A DNA stretch of 64,000 bases from Archegozetes longisetosus (Eukaryota > Arthropoda > Arachnida > Sarcoptiformes > Trhypochthoniidae). The stretch covers positions 6,930,001 through 6,994,000 of the forward strand of contig JAEMBT020000005.1 of the NCBI GenBank assembly GCA_018873245.2. The letters are read 5' to 3'. The notes under the pieces were generated by a model that was not told the origin of the DNA, ran no database searches, and worked only from the letters and a program-made list of their open reading frames with translations. A program made the translations under genes and the position numbers. Positions within the stretch are counted from its first letter, which is position 1; every line of letters begins with the position of its first letter. This document shows, piece after piece, positions 13,301-24,790 of this stretch.

Positions 13301-15523
13301 AATTTGACTAAACTTTTCTAAATTTGTTCACAAACTGTTGAACGTAAATCGACAGAATCAAACATATCTATAAATACTATCAAAATATAAATTATTGAAC
13401 CCTGTTTTTCTAATTTGACAATTAGTCTGTCTGAGAAATTCGAATTGTGAAAGTTGAACTCTAGTTAAATCTGTCTCAATTTGCGCAACATAAGGATTTA
13501 ATTTGGTGTTGCATGCAGCTTCGTTCCCTACAAAATCTAATTAATAAAAATTATTATTTTGGTATTTTCGGTAATGAACTTCAAAAATTTTGAGAGTCGA
13601 GACTCCCGAGTGTAGATCGAGTATCCGGGCTCAAGTATTCATGTAAGTTTTATAAAAATATGCTTAGTCGAAACAGGTGTAAATAAATTTGAAAACTAAT
13701 CTTCTCATCCCTTAACGCCATATTTTATTTGTTGATTCATATTTACTTAAGTAAAATTAAAAATCTAATTGTAATTAACAGATTTTGACAAAAGTGAACT
13801 GAAACTGATAAGATTAAAAGCATATGATTAAATACTAAATTTTATAAGTTCATTTCAGTAAATACTTGATAAACAATAGTAGTTAACGGTTATCATTACT
13901 TAACTTAGTTTTGAAATTTAAAAAATATCTAGACTTTTAACTTATTGCCATAGTTATAAAAAATATCTACATGTACTTTTGAGTTAAACTTTTTATTTTC
14001 ATATCTATTAATTTTGGTAAACAACTCTTATTTACAATATAACATTGTCTGAAAAATTTTCAGAAATTATTATATCAAGCGTACACTCGAAACTTTTTCT
14101 AGAAACTAGAGCTCTGAGATCTAGAGCTCTTGGTAACCATTTTCGAAGCAATGAGAGCTATCTAAAACCTAAGCTGATGAAAGGAAAATAGAGCATTTTG
14201 TCTTTTCGGCTAAACGGACTGTTACAAGGCTCGAGACTCAAGAGTAGCGACTCTTGGCAAAATCAGTTTCTACTAAACAATATTCTAATTCATAATACAT
14301 GATAACATTATTCTTCTAATTCATAATAAGCTTAGTTTAAAAGCTGGAGAAATGTGAAAACATTTCAGTCAATCGTTAAGATATAGTTTAAGGATTTAAA
14401 AAGGCAACAAACTAATTAATAAAACTTTTGAAGTGCTGTTTTAGCGATTAAGGCTTAAAACTATGGATTGAAAATATGTTTAATGTAGGAGTAATAGAAC
14501 TTAATTATTGATCAGTTTCAACTTCTTTATTAAAATAATCTTTTAGAGTGAGATAAGAAAAATCAATTTTATTGAATGACGCAAAATTTTTACTCATTTT
14601 GAACAAAATCAAAGATATTGTTTACTTGTTTTTTATATTAATATATCGGATTATCTGTAAATTTTTATAAAAATTTTCTACCAACAAAGTTCTTTATGAA
14701 CAAAGTTGTAATCAATTGATTAATAAATGTTTTCATTAGAGAAAGAAGTTTTGCCATATATTATTAGTCATACAAAAAATGATAATTTCTTATCTCATAT
14801 AGCTAAAGGATTTAAAATAAAGCATTTTTTTATTTCTTTCAAATGATCACACACTGAATCTCTAAAACTTCATACAAAGTCTTAGGTGAGAATTACTAGC
14901 ACAGTGCTTCAAAATTTTTATTTATATATTAAGTTAAAACAAACTATCTTGTCCTATCTCAATAAACTTCAGATTTTCAGTTGTTTACATAACTTTTTTT
15001 ACACCTACAATCAATCTATATTAAAATCTTATGTTTTTATTTGCCAATTTTCTCTTAAAGTCATGCTTTGAAGATTCTGAACGGTTCACATTTAAAACTA
15101 AAGTTATCAAGAAATTCAACCACGAAAAGTTCAATACCTTTCAATTCCGATACAAGTGAGTGTGAAGGCAGTCACGAATACAGATATGACTTGAATGAAT
15201 TGTGAAAAAGGACACAACCAAAATGGAAAGAACCATTCTCCATACATGAAGTCTAAGTAAACGAATGGCACTGAGAATACACCAATGAGTAGGTCAGAAA
15301 TGGCCAAATTTATTAAAAACTTTCTCAAATTCTTAGCAGTCCTTTTGCCATATATTTCAACTAAAACGACAATAGAATTACCAATCAATGCTAAGAATGC
15401 TACCAAAGAAAAAGTGAATTCATAAAATAATCTGCCGCCGTACGACTTGACTGCCATCAATTCATATTCGAAAGATGCATTAGATGTAATAGGGATAATA
15501 CGAGAGAGATTTTCTGGATCCAT
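7358..15523 (-). CDS. Class A neuropeptide-type G-protein-coupled receptor, four coding exons
   Basis: Exons on the minus strand are 15523-15138, 9286-8947, 7713-7498 and 7393-7358. Phases are consistent (2, 0, 0), giving about 325 residues. Donors read GTATTG, GTAATA and GTAAGT; acceptors end in gatag, ttcaag and tttcag. The ATG at 15523 gives MDPENLSRI with sequons at N5 and N15. Seven TM segments are visible: TM1 with GNS, TM2 with LAISDLLIG, TM3 starting at Cys (WLCPFSQ) and ending in ERF in place of DRY across the first splice junction, TM4, an ECL2 Cys (FDCKLEEE), TM5 with LLP, TM6 with CWFP, and TM7 with NPFIY followed by SRNFR. The W-FP-C start of TM3 and the TM6/TM7 motifs fit the NPY/RYamide/tachykinin-like neuropeptide receptors, but the ligand cannot be assigned. 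It acts at the plasma membrane, probably in neurons. The last exon (TQKAVKRHSKY) is short and is the least certain part. Confidence 0.82.
8226..8768. mobile_element. MITE-like element with long terminal inverted repeats, in GPCR intron 2
   Basis: Imperfect inverted arms of about 170 bp (8226-8395 and 8600-8768) begin CACTC and end GAGTG, with TA on both sides. This fits a Tc1/mariner-type TA target duplication. The internal 200 bp holds an intact short ORF (8420-8659). It lies inside the GPCR intron 8946-7714. Confidence 0.75.
8420..8659 (+). CDS. 79-residue helix-turn-helix protein inside a MITE
   Basis: This ATG-initiated frame lies wholly within the inverted-repeat element 8226-8768 and is antisense to the host GPCR. 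Residues about 15-58 read like a transposase-type helix-turn-helix: TDIERNQIIMMLGRGVKF, then DIARALTLDPMHIKKYY, with the usual R..II..L..G....IA.AL..... pattern. No DDE catalytic region follows. The last 17 or so codons lie in the right inverted arm, so the TIR and the coding sequence overlap. It could be a remnant of a transposase first exon or a stand-alone DNA-binding protein. I cannot tell whether it is expressed. Confidence 0.45.
   Translation: MQFLNNVHRVNGQPITDIERNQIIMMLGRGVKFRDIARALTLDPMHIKKYYTIFYRNDTPFSKNVHFMSFNALRKELFS
9842..10553. mobile_element. Foldback element whose inverted ends are 15-bp tandem repeats
   Basis: The left end (9848-10012) is about eleven copies of a 15-16 bp unit (CCACTTTATAGAAAT, CCACTTTATAGGCAT, then variants). 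The right end (10480-10553) has about five copies of the same unit in reverse complement. The intervening 470 bp is AT-rich and non-coding. The array opens a spurious repetitive reading frame on the minus strand. Confidence 0.65.
12047..12465 (+). repeat. Interspersed repeat family 1, copy A
   Basis: A diverged direct copy lies at 19003-19407. Shared landmarks are TTAAATTAATCGC, AAAGTAATTTGCAA, TTTTAGATAACG, TTATCTCCT.TTTAGCTCTT and TTTAAAGCCTTTTT, in the same order. No coding capacity seen. Confidence 0.7.
14419..14640 (+). repeat. Interspersed repeat family 2, copy A
   Basis: A direct copy lies at the far end of the window (63768-63975). Shared blocks include GTTTAATGT, TTTAGAGTGAGATAAGAAAA and TTTACTCATTT/TTTAGTCATTT. 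Confidence 0.65.
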
Positions 15524-17149
15524 CAGTGTAACAACTGATGCTTCCAAAAACTTAGTTTCAAATATGTTGTGTTATGAACTGAAGATCAAGTCTAAAGTAG
15601 TAATACATTTTACGCATGCCTTTATTTGAACCGCACCAATATCTCTCTCATGTTATATAAGCTGGTTTGAAAGTAAAAAACTTTTAGATATATTTCACAA
15701 ATTACTCTAGTGATTAAAAGTTTGAGTTTACTCAAGTTTGACATTTAGATAATTTAGTAAATGAGAATAGCTTTTCGATCAGTAAAACCTTGTCACATAA
15801 TCGATTATTTTAACAGTTAATTTGTTTGCCATTTCTGCATTTTCTCCCAAATCATTAATAAGGTTTGGGCATTAGAACATATGATACCAACTTCACTTAA
15901 CCTTTAATATATTTACTTATAATTATTTTTAAATGGTTTGTTCAGTGAAATGTTACTGAGCTTATCACAGATATTATAAGTAGACTCGAACTCATCAGTT
16001 TTACTTAAAATATATACAACGCAAGAATTTTATAAATACACTTAAAACCAGATTCAATTAAACTGAAACTCAAAGCTTCCCTAGAAACATACTCAGATCT
16101 AAAACATTTGTTTAATTAAAAGATCAGACATGATCCACATTCTGGCATTCCATCAAAAAATATAAATTTAATTTCAATTAAGTAAACAATAAGGTTATCT
16201 TTATGTAATAATCATCCAATTTTTATGATATTCTTCTATACAGAGATTAGTCTAGATCTTCAAATTTGTTGTCTAAATTAAAGAATTTTCCTTTTAAAGA
16301 GAATAAATTGGGAAGTATTCGGCACGTAATTTCTAAAATGCCTTTAACTGCTTAAGAAGATGAATCAACAACTAAATAACAATTAGTGACTACTATTAAG
16401 TTGGAACATGATGAAATACTGATTTTCTAAAGACTTCCCTAACATTGCTTGCAGAATAATTCATAGTGATTTTTCTTTGAAACAGCTTCAAAAAATTCAC
16501 AGAAATGAGCATCTTTTACTTCAAATTTTTCACTGATGTAAGTTGAGTAAGATACAAATATTTAAAATTAAGAGCAAAAAATAGCATTTTATGTTTTTAT
16601 ATAACTTTTTTATTCATCGATATATAATAATGATATTTTATATATTAATTATATATTAACTATAAGTGATATATTATGAAAAATTAATAGTTAATTTCTG
16701 CGCCACTACAGGCAATGCGCATTTCTATTCTCTTTGGCACACATTTCACGAGAAAAGTCAAGAGATTGTGACTTAGTTCAGACTAAACTCTGTTGATTTT
16801 TTGCTTCCAGATAGAAATATTCTTTTGTTCCAATCTCTCAAGATTGTTTCTCATAATATTTCAAGTGCTTATTGGCAAGATTTGAAATTCTGGGTATTTC
16901 ATTTCGTATTCAATATTCTTGACCTACCTGAACAAACCTTACGATCTATATCTAAATTATTAGCAACTTTACTAATATTTCTCTGAACAGTTCTTTATGG
17001 CATTTTTGTCAATTATGAATCTTCGGATCATTAATACTACTTTCATATAATATTTTAACTTTCAAATGATTATTATATTGTTTAGACATTTTCATTGAAA
17101 TAGTAAACCTGTTAAAATACTGGTATATATAAATGCATGTTATATATAT

Positions 17150-17635
17150 GTTATGACGAAAGTCGGAAATCATGGAATGCTGACACTAAATATTAAATAC
17201 CGGCATTCCACGGGTCAGTCGTGGAAAGTCGGAAAATAGTTAAAATTCTTACTTTCAATAACTTATTTTATCGAATGCCAGCAATTCAATGACTTCACTT
17301 ATTGAATGTTGAAAATACATATATTATATTACATTGAAAAACTGTTATTCAAAGCGATGCATTTGTAAATCAAAAAGTATTCTTTGTAACTCTCATTGTC
17401 ACAGTAGCAATTCATGTTCAAATAAATGAAGTTATATTGGAAAAGAATATGGTTTAACTTTCAATTTCTAATTCTAACATTCAGTAAGCGAAGCCATTGA
17501 GTTCTGGCATTCGATAAAATAAGTTATCGAAAGTAAGAATTTATAATCTTTTTCGACTTTTCACGACTGACCCGCGGAATGCCAGTATTCAATATTTAGT
17601 ACCAGCGTTACATGATTTCCAACTTTCGTTATAAC
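17150..17635. mobile_element. MITE with about 180-bp terminal inverted repeats
   Basis: The ends read GTTATGACGAAAGTCGGAAA and, reverse complemented from the right, GTTATAACGAAAGTTGGAAA. Both are embedded in (TA)n sequence. The inner blocks 'GGCATTCC.CGGGTCAGTCG' and 'AACTTATTTTATCGAATGCC' are repeated in inverted order. There is no ORF of note. The non-autonomous family is not assigned. Confidence 0.78.
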
Positions 17636-19002
17636 ATATATATCAAAATAAAGCTCATTATTTATAGCTGAAGCTGTGGTAAATTCATAATGTTAGATTC
17701 AATAATCACCGAAATATCGAGAGATGTTCCTTAGAACTGGTTGCGCCAATTTTTTTGCCCTTAGGTTTAGTTTATAATTAAATACTAATTGATGATAGCA
17801 TTGAAAAGTCACAATTGAAGGTAAAGCTTAGTGATAAATGATAAGTAAATGTTCAACAATTTATTTTCAGGAAGATTAAAATTTAAGAAAACTTAAAGGA
17901 AGAGTTTATAGCATCTCAAGTTGAAATAACTGTTAAAGTAATTTCTCTTCATTTGTCTTATATTAACTTCAATTACAAGTCTATTTACATAATTTAGTTT
18001 TTCTATTTGACATGAACGCTTTAACTAAAATTTCACAGCTTCTTTATTATGTGCAAATTTAAGGAAAGTGTCATAATGAATAGAATAATCAAATCTATTA
18101 ATAACAATCTTGGCTCAATACTAACTTTTAAATGTCTCACAAATTATAAATAGATTCTTTAGTTAAGTGATGTCTTGTTCATGAAACTGTTTTAATTTGT
18201 CCCACATTCAGATGATCCAGTCCATTTCATAGTGTTTCTTGAATTATTACACAAACAGTACATGACACGAGTTTATAGGACTACAAGTTTGATGAAAATA
18301 ACTTTATTTCAATATTCTCTAAAATTATGTCAAATTTCTTGCATAATAAATTTTCAATATTAAAACTACTTGAATTTAGTAAGAAATTTTACAGTTCAAA
18401 CATTACAGAATTTAAATGAGATATCAATAGGTGTGTATTCGAATGATATAAGATATACAGTCGGTCGAAAAAAGTTGTGCATAGATCCCGGATTAATCTC
18501 TGATGCGTTTGGATAAGATAAGAGGGACGAGACAGAAATTGAAACTACAAGTTTATAGTGTCAAATTATAGCATTACTGAGTAATTAAAAAACATAATAT
18601 GAGTAATAGTGTTGTTCGTAGCTGAAGTCAGTTTATTTGATATTCATAAGAAAAACAATAAGTCATAGAATGAAAGTTACTGGTAAGATATATCAAACTA
18701 TTTCAATCAAAATAGTTCAACAGTCAACTGTGATTCGATTTAAATAATTTTAATGATGAGTCGACCGCTTTCTCGAGCTATCACTTCTTGTAGCACATGT
18801 GGCATTGACTCAACTAACTTAATATAAGAATGAGTCAAAGTCTATTTTGTCAAAGTTCCAAACTAATCTCTTAAGTGTTCATTTATTGATTAATATCACT
18901 AAACGAAATACAGATCTGAATGAGTTGTTAAGCCCTTAGGTTTATCAACTCTTCTGCATCTTTTTAGTGATGACAAATATATAACTTTTATCTGTCGACG
19001 GT

Positions 19003-19407
19003 ACAGACAAATTCAGAATAGCGTTAAATTAATCGCTTACCAATATCATATCAGAAATTATTTCATTTTCAACTGTTCTATGCCAAAAGTTACTGAAAGT
19101 AATTTGCAAAAAATTCTTTTGTCCCTATGGAGATACGAATCCCAAGTCTTAAACTTATTTTTACTTTGGTCTATCACTTAGCGTAATGGAGGACACACGA
19201 CACTAAGTAATCTATTTTAGATAACGTTTTGATGATATGACTTCAGTTCATTTTATTATCAGGTCGAAACATGATTCAAAAAGCATTACTTAAGCACATC
19301 TTTGGAATCTATGAAACTATATTTTGACAGATATGGGAATTATCTCCTCTTTAGCTCTTTTACTAAGAGATCAATTTAAAGCCTTTTTGAACTTATCTGT
19401 ACAGCAT
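19003..19407 (+). repeat. Interspersed repeat family 1, copy B
   Basis: A direct, diverged copy of 12047-12465; the copies match over their whole length with small indels. Confidence 0.7.
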
Positions 19408-21530
19408 TTTTCATTTATTCTGTTTCATGCTTTTTCAAATATAAGCTTCGGAACTTAATTTATCGAAATTTTATGCAAATTTCATGTCTACATATGTGAA
19501 AAGAGGATAAAGACCGTGATTAGATCCAGATCTGTTTATATAAAGCAGACTCGCAAAGGATTTTGCAAATATATAACAGTTAGATCTCTATCAATATTTA
19601 GCTTTGATTTCAGAAGAACAGCCTTAGCAAAATGCATAGAAATAAAATAGAGATAACTTACAGATTACAAGTTAACAAGTACTGAACATTAATCATAAAT
19701 CTTTTAATAAGAACTTTTCTCATAATCTGAGTGTAGAGCAACCCTTAATAGTCATATATCTAACTTTTAAGTGTCAGAGTTTTTATCATGAAATTAACGA
19801 AAAGCAAAACTTTGAAACATGACTTTAATGAATAGATTTTTTCACATAATTTTGATTTAATTTTTATTCACTTCTGGCTTTATTTATTTATTTGTCAAAC
19901 AATTGATAAAACAAAACTTGATTTTTAGGGATAGGAACAAAATTCATTAAATACAGAGAATCATAAAAAATTTAGCTCACTTTGCAATTTATTGGAAATA
20001 TATTTCAGAATTTTTCGCATATCAAAAATTTACTTTGGTAAATAGGCAAATAGTTTTCATTTGTTTGAGGAATATTTTTAAAAACTAGTTCCTCACAATT
20101 AATGTTGTTTATGACTTATTGAGATTTATGGCTTCAAGATACTATACTTATTTCACTATTTCATTTCGACTAATAGATTAAACTTTTGATAGACAGAAAG
20201 TTTTGGGCTCAAACTTAAAAATTATTTATAAGATAACTTGTTTTTAACATTAAGCAAAAACCTTAAGGCTGATCTTCTGAAATCTTCAGCGAAGTGCTTT
20301 CTAATAGCTTTTCAATGGTTAAAAGCAATGCATTAGAATTATAATATAAATGTGTTTTGAAGTACTTATCTTTGTGAATAACTTTTCTCTTTTTTAAATT
20401 TAATAAATCTAAACAAGAAAGCTTCATATTTGACCGATATTCGAATGATTGCATGAAATTAAATTCAGCTAAAAGTTCAAGTCCTAATACCGATAAAATT
20501 ATATCCGAAATACAACGTCTTTGTCGGTCAGTACAAACTTGGATAAATTGAAAGAAAAGTTTGACTCTCAGCTCAAATTATTTCTCCGATTTGGTTCTTC
20601 AGCCAAAAATTGTGACCAAGCCTGATATAGAGTGTCCTGGAAGTCCAGTGACAAGAATACAAGTTTTGCATTGTTGCTGGCATACATTTTGCTTAAAGTG
20701 AAAGCATAGATCATTTGAGTTCTACAGATATTCAAACTTGTTGTGGAGAAGTGTTTTTCTAGATTTTTATCTATAGTAAAGTATGTGCTGACAATAATGC
20801 GAAACTTTTACCTTATCGGGGGCTTTCAGAACATCCTTTATAAGCAAGATTGCGAAATAATTAGATCTTATTTAGGACATGGAAGCGTCTTATCCTCGAC
20901 AAGATAGTCTCAATTTAAACTTTCAGAAATGTGACACACTGTCGCTAAAATGTAAATAAGTTTTGGAAGCAATCACTCACTCGAATTGCAGTTTTAATCA
21001 ATTACTCATAAGTTCACTAATAAAATGTTTCATAAAGCTTTTATCAAATAAGAGATTTTTACTAGATTATAAACTTTGATAAATATCGAATCATTTTTCT
21101 TCACCTAATATGTTATTAAAATCTAGTGAAAACGTTTGAAATCAAAAGTTGACTTAATCTCAGTCGCGTTTCAATGTTATTAGAACCTATACGAAATCCT
21201 TAGCCCTAATGGCAAGGCTAGCTGCTGGCACCGCTGTAGTTAACAGGAAGGGGTTAGAGGACTATAGTCTGCCGAGATTTATTCAAAATTCAATTGTAGA
21301 TCTGTACTGAGAAATGTAGAAAAAGCTTTTAAACTGTACTTATCTGATGCATCAATTCATTGATTATCGTTAAACACTAACCAAAGGTTCGATAACAAAT
21401 CAACGAATGTTTGAACCTGAGTTTTTCGTCTCTCAACAAATCTGAGCATTTCATTCAGACCTCTAGCCCCTTAAGCTAAAAGACCTAACTATAGTAGTGA
21501 TCCCTTGTTACGGCGCTGATCTTGATGCTA

Positions 21531-21715
21531 CAGTAAGCCCTAAATATAATGAACCTCGATGTAGCGATATCTCGTTAGAACGAACCAATTCTCATAGTTT
21601 CGGCATAAACTTCATAGGCTTGATGTTGTATGGACTTGGTCTTGGTATGGTCGAGCCTCGTTACAAGTCACTAAATTGTCCGGTCCTCCCGACTCAGTTT
21701 ATCGAGGTTTTACTG
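21531..21715. mobile_element. Pogo/Tigger-like short MITE relic
   Basis: It starts CAGTAAGCCCTAAATATAATG after a TA and ends with the complement of CAGTAAAACCTCGATAAACT. CAGTA..CCTCGATA..G..C is the usual end of pogo-type elements. It is about 185 bp with no transposase. Confidence 0.45.
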
Positions 21716-21947
21716 CATAATAAATTGACTAATTATGAAGTAAAGTTTTAAACTTGTCGTCAAGAGCTAATCGTCTGTCGCTATTGGACAATGCACTGAT
21801 CACGTGCAAATTGCGTCCAACTTTTGATGATTGGCTTGAATCTAGATATATAACGCATTTGATTGCAATTAATAGCTGTTAATTTGTTTGTGTCTTTTAA
21901 TCAATAGTGATATTGGAGTAAAGTTAAGAACTGGTTGCAGTACAAAC

Positions 21948-23516
21948 ATGGGATTAAGTGAAAAGCAAATATGGGATGAAGTGGTAGCCCAGTTGGAATA
22001 TTATTTCGGCGATTTTAATCTACCTAAAGATTCCTTCATGCAAAAAGTCATTAATAAAAATGATGGATGTGAGCATAATTAATCAAATTACTATTCCATT
22101 ATTTTCATCTTTTCACGCATTTCTATCTTTTCCATTAATCATTTCTTTTCTTTACAATTATTTTATTTTATTCTTTCGATCTTGATTCTTATTTTGATTT
22201 GCAATTGATTTTTTCAAAATAGATTATTTTGTGATTATTACAAAATTTTTAAGCTTTTAATTAGTTTTAATCTATTTACTGAATAGTTTTTTTGAAAGAT
22301 TGGAGAAAATAACTATTGTTTGGGAAATGAATCAAATGAACGACAGAATACGCTCAAATAACTTGATTGCTTTCAATCTTAAACTGACTATTTTTCACAA
22401 TAATTACGAAGTGGTTTAGTAACTAATGAATAGAATTGTTTAGAGATAATTTATTAACGAATGCTCAAAAACTAACTAATGCTTTGACAGGGATTTCTAT
22501 CGATGCGTTACTCAAATTCAATCGTTTGAAATCATTGGTTAATAATGACAAACAACTGCTCATCGATTCAGTGAACAATTCAAAATCAGATCTAATTGAA
22601 TTGAGCGAATGCCAAACGAAAATTCGTCGGAAGCTTCACAAACCGTTGCCTGAATTGAACAAAGAATACGAACAGAAACTAAAGGAAGAGAACGGTACAC
22701 GTGAAAGGAATGCCGAAATGCATGAATCTAAAAGAAGTGTTGCATTGGTGTAAGCAATACGGAAACGTGGAATCCGTTCGAATGAGAAGATTCATTCACA
22801 ACGGTCAGTTCAATGGACATATCTTTGTTACTTTTTCTCTGAAGTCAGCTGCCGATCAGTTGATTAGTATCGAGAACCATTATTTGAAAGATCGGGTGCT
22901 GTCTAAAGAAAGTTTCGTAGAATATGAGGCAAGACGTGCGCTCATTGAAGAAAAGAAACAACTCAAGAGAGAAAAAAGGTATCAATTGAGGCAGAAGCTG
23001 AGGAGTGAGAAGCAGAAGTTGCAGAGTGAGTCGCTCTTGCGACAAGCAGAAGAGCAGACAAGCGGTGGTGTCAAAGCAGAAGAAAACGGCGATCGAGACA
23101 CGAACAACGAGCAAAACGAAAATCCAATTAAAGCCGAGTCAGCAGTGCTTAAGTTGAACGGATTACCGCGGAGTTTGGGTTTCAATAGAGTTAGGCAATA
23201 TTTCAAGCAATACGCCAAAGTGGCGTTGGTTCGCAAAGCAGATAAGAACTCGATATTTGTTCAATTTGCTCATGAATTTGATGCTAAAAATGTTTTAGCT
23301 AAGATTCAAACTGATAGCCAAACTGATGAAACGTGTCATAAAGTTGTAATCGATGAAAACGAAGCTATCGCTCTACTGGTGTCTGGAGAAGAAGAAAAGA
23401 AGTTCTGGATTGAAGCCAATATGAATAAGAAGAGTGGAAGAAATGTGAAGTTAATGCGTGATCGAAAGCGAGCCACTTCGGGTGACTCCGCTTTAAACGA
23501 ATCAAAACGGTTGTAG
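21948..23516 (+). CDS. La: La (SS-B) RNA-binding protein, with apparent one-base frameshift
   Basis: Exon 1 is 21948-22068 and exon 2 is 22491-23516. The 422-bp intron starts GTGAGC and ends ttgacag. La binds the 3' oligo-U tail of RNA polymerase III transcripts in the nucleus and protects them. The La motif crosses the junction: the QLEYYFGDFNLPKDSFM block, then W from the split codon, then ISIDALLKFNRL. This is followed by KIRRKLHKPLPE, RRM1 (RTVHVKGMP ... VRMRRF ... GHIFVTF), a K/E-rich linker and a second RRM (AVLKLNGLPRSLGF ... SIFVQF). The end is basic (DRKRATSG...ESKRL). Coding length is 1147 nt, one base over a multiple of three. The La-motif frame runs to a stop at 22753, while RRM1 onward is read in the +1 frame. 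The extra base lies between about 22681 and 22695, just before RTVHVKG. With it removed the protein is 381 residues. La is normally essential, so an assembly or sequencing error is more likely than a true pseudogene. Confidence 0.88.
22069..22490 (+). other. La gene intron
   Basis: T-rich 422-bp intron with donor T|GTGAGC and acceptor GACAG|GG. Nothing else seen in it. Confidence 0.75.
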
Positions 23517-24442
23517 AGCTAAAAAGAAACGGTTTAAGGATATGGATTGATAAGTGTTCTGTTTAGTAATTACTTTTGATGTTTTTCTTTATTTGCTTTG
23601 TTGTTTAAACTGAAATAGTTGTATTGACAAAATACTTTGTTACTTATAATCAATATTATATTTTGTTAAACCCATTAAAAGCTAAATAGTTGTATTTCTA
23701 TTCTGTACTATAATTATGTTGTTTTGTATTACGAAACTTGTTTAAACATTTCATATTTTGTTCAATAAATAATTGCACCCCAAAAATTTGATTTATCCTA
23801 TAATGGCCTTGAAGTGTAAAAGATTTAATACCAGAAAATTGCAGGGCATTAGTGTAGAACACAATTTAAAGTATTTGAACGTATTAGAGATTAGATTGAA
23901 TTGTAAAATAAATTAGAGTGCGTTTGGTTCTTAATCAAGATAATAAAGGGTTCAGTGTTGTAATGACCACTTGGGAACAATACACACCTAATCGCAATAA
24001 AGCACTAATCAATGTAGTGGCTACTCGTTTTACATTAATCTTTTATTGCTTAAGCGTACTCAGACTGTGCACCTGATTATTTTATGGAGGTTTTAGTTTT
24101 ATGGCCAACTATCTGAAGCGCCGGCTGATTTAGAAGAAAGATAATTTTCGGCAAGTATCTTACTTAGATTGATTTATACGAAATCCTAATACTATTCAAA
24201 TACTTGATGAAATTTCTATGTTTTTATTCTTGATGAGGGCTCAGCTAATATGCGGTTTTTTCGAGTGACAAATATCAAAATCATTGGTAATATAACTCTC
24301 GATTGATCGCAAAATACTTGTCACAAAATAATTTTCGAACTAATTGACAAAGTCCTATCTTCCAAAAGATAAATGAAAAACACAAGTTATTTGTATTTTG
24401 CATGAACTTGATTTTTGTGAAAAAACGTTTTACTCAAAAAAA

Positions 24443-24790
24443 TTTACAGAAGTTCATTTTTAGAACTTATCTCACAAAAATAATTAAAATTAAGAGTTTG
24501 TTCTATCGAATTAAACACTTACATTTGCTGAACGATGGGCAAAGTGCTGCTTGCCCTTCAAAACATCTTTCTTAATATCACTTTTCTAAAAGATATAAAT
24601 AAGACTATTTTGTATTCAAAATGAATAAAACTTCTGGAGGAAAATGTGATAATATTATTAAGAAAGATGTTTTGAAGGGCAAGTAGCACTTTGCCCATCG
24701 TTCAGTAAATATAAGTGTTTAATTCGATAAGACAAACTCTTAATTTTAATTATTTTTGTCAAATAAGTTCTAAAAATGAACTTCTGTAAA
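24443..24790. mobile_element. 348-bp near-palindromic element
   Basis: Arms of roughly 140-150 bp (from TTTACAGAAGTTCATTTTTA on the left to its complement on the right) enclose about 50 bp. The inner arm block 'GAACGATGGGCAAAGTGCTG' recurs inverted near 24683-24707 with one or two changes, so the arms are young. No coding capacity. Confidence 0.75.

Larger units (their letters stand above)
9287..15137. other. GPCR intron 1, repeat-rich
   Basis: This 5.85-kb intron (minus-strand gene) holds the minisatellite-ended element at 9842-10553, one copy of a 400-bp interspersed repeat (12047-12465) and one copy of another (14419-14640). The rest is AT-rich with no coding signal seen. Confidence 0.6.
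15524..21947. other. Spacer between the GPCR and La genes
   Basis: No host exon found. It contains an AT microsatellite-like tract (16618-16680), the MITE at 17150-17635, repeat family 1 copy B (19003-19407) and a pogo-like relic (21531-21715). The ATG frame at 20454-20263 (minus) matches nothing I know. Confidence 0.5.

Noticed and set aside
20263-20454. 63-codon ATG frame (-)
   Set aside because: No recognisable domain, no splice partners, isolated in repeat-rich spacer.
21497-21751. 84-codon frame (+)
   Set aside because: Spans a pogo-like MITE and its flank, with no conserved pattern.
22631-22690. 40-nt micro-intron in La that would restore frame
   Set aside because: A GT...AG pair exists, but it would remove LPELNKEYEQK, which matches the conserved La linker. 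A one-base error fits better.
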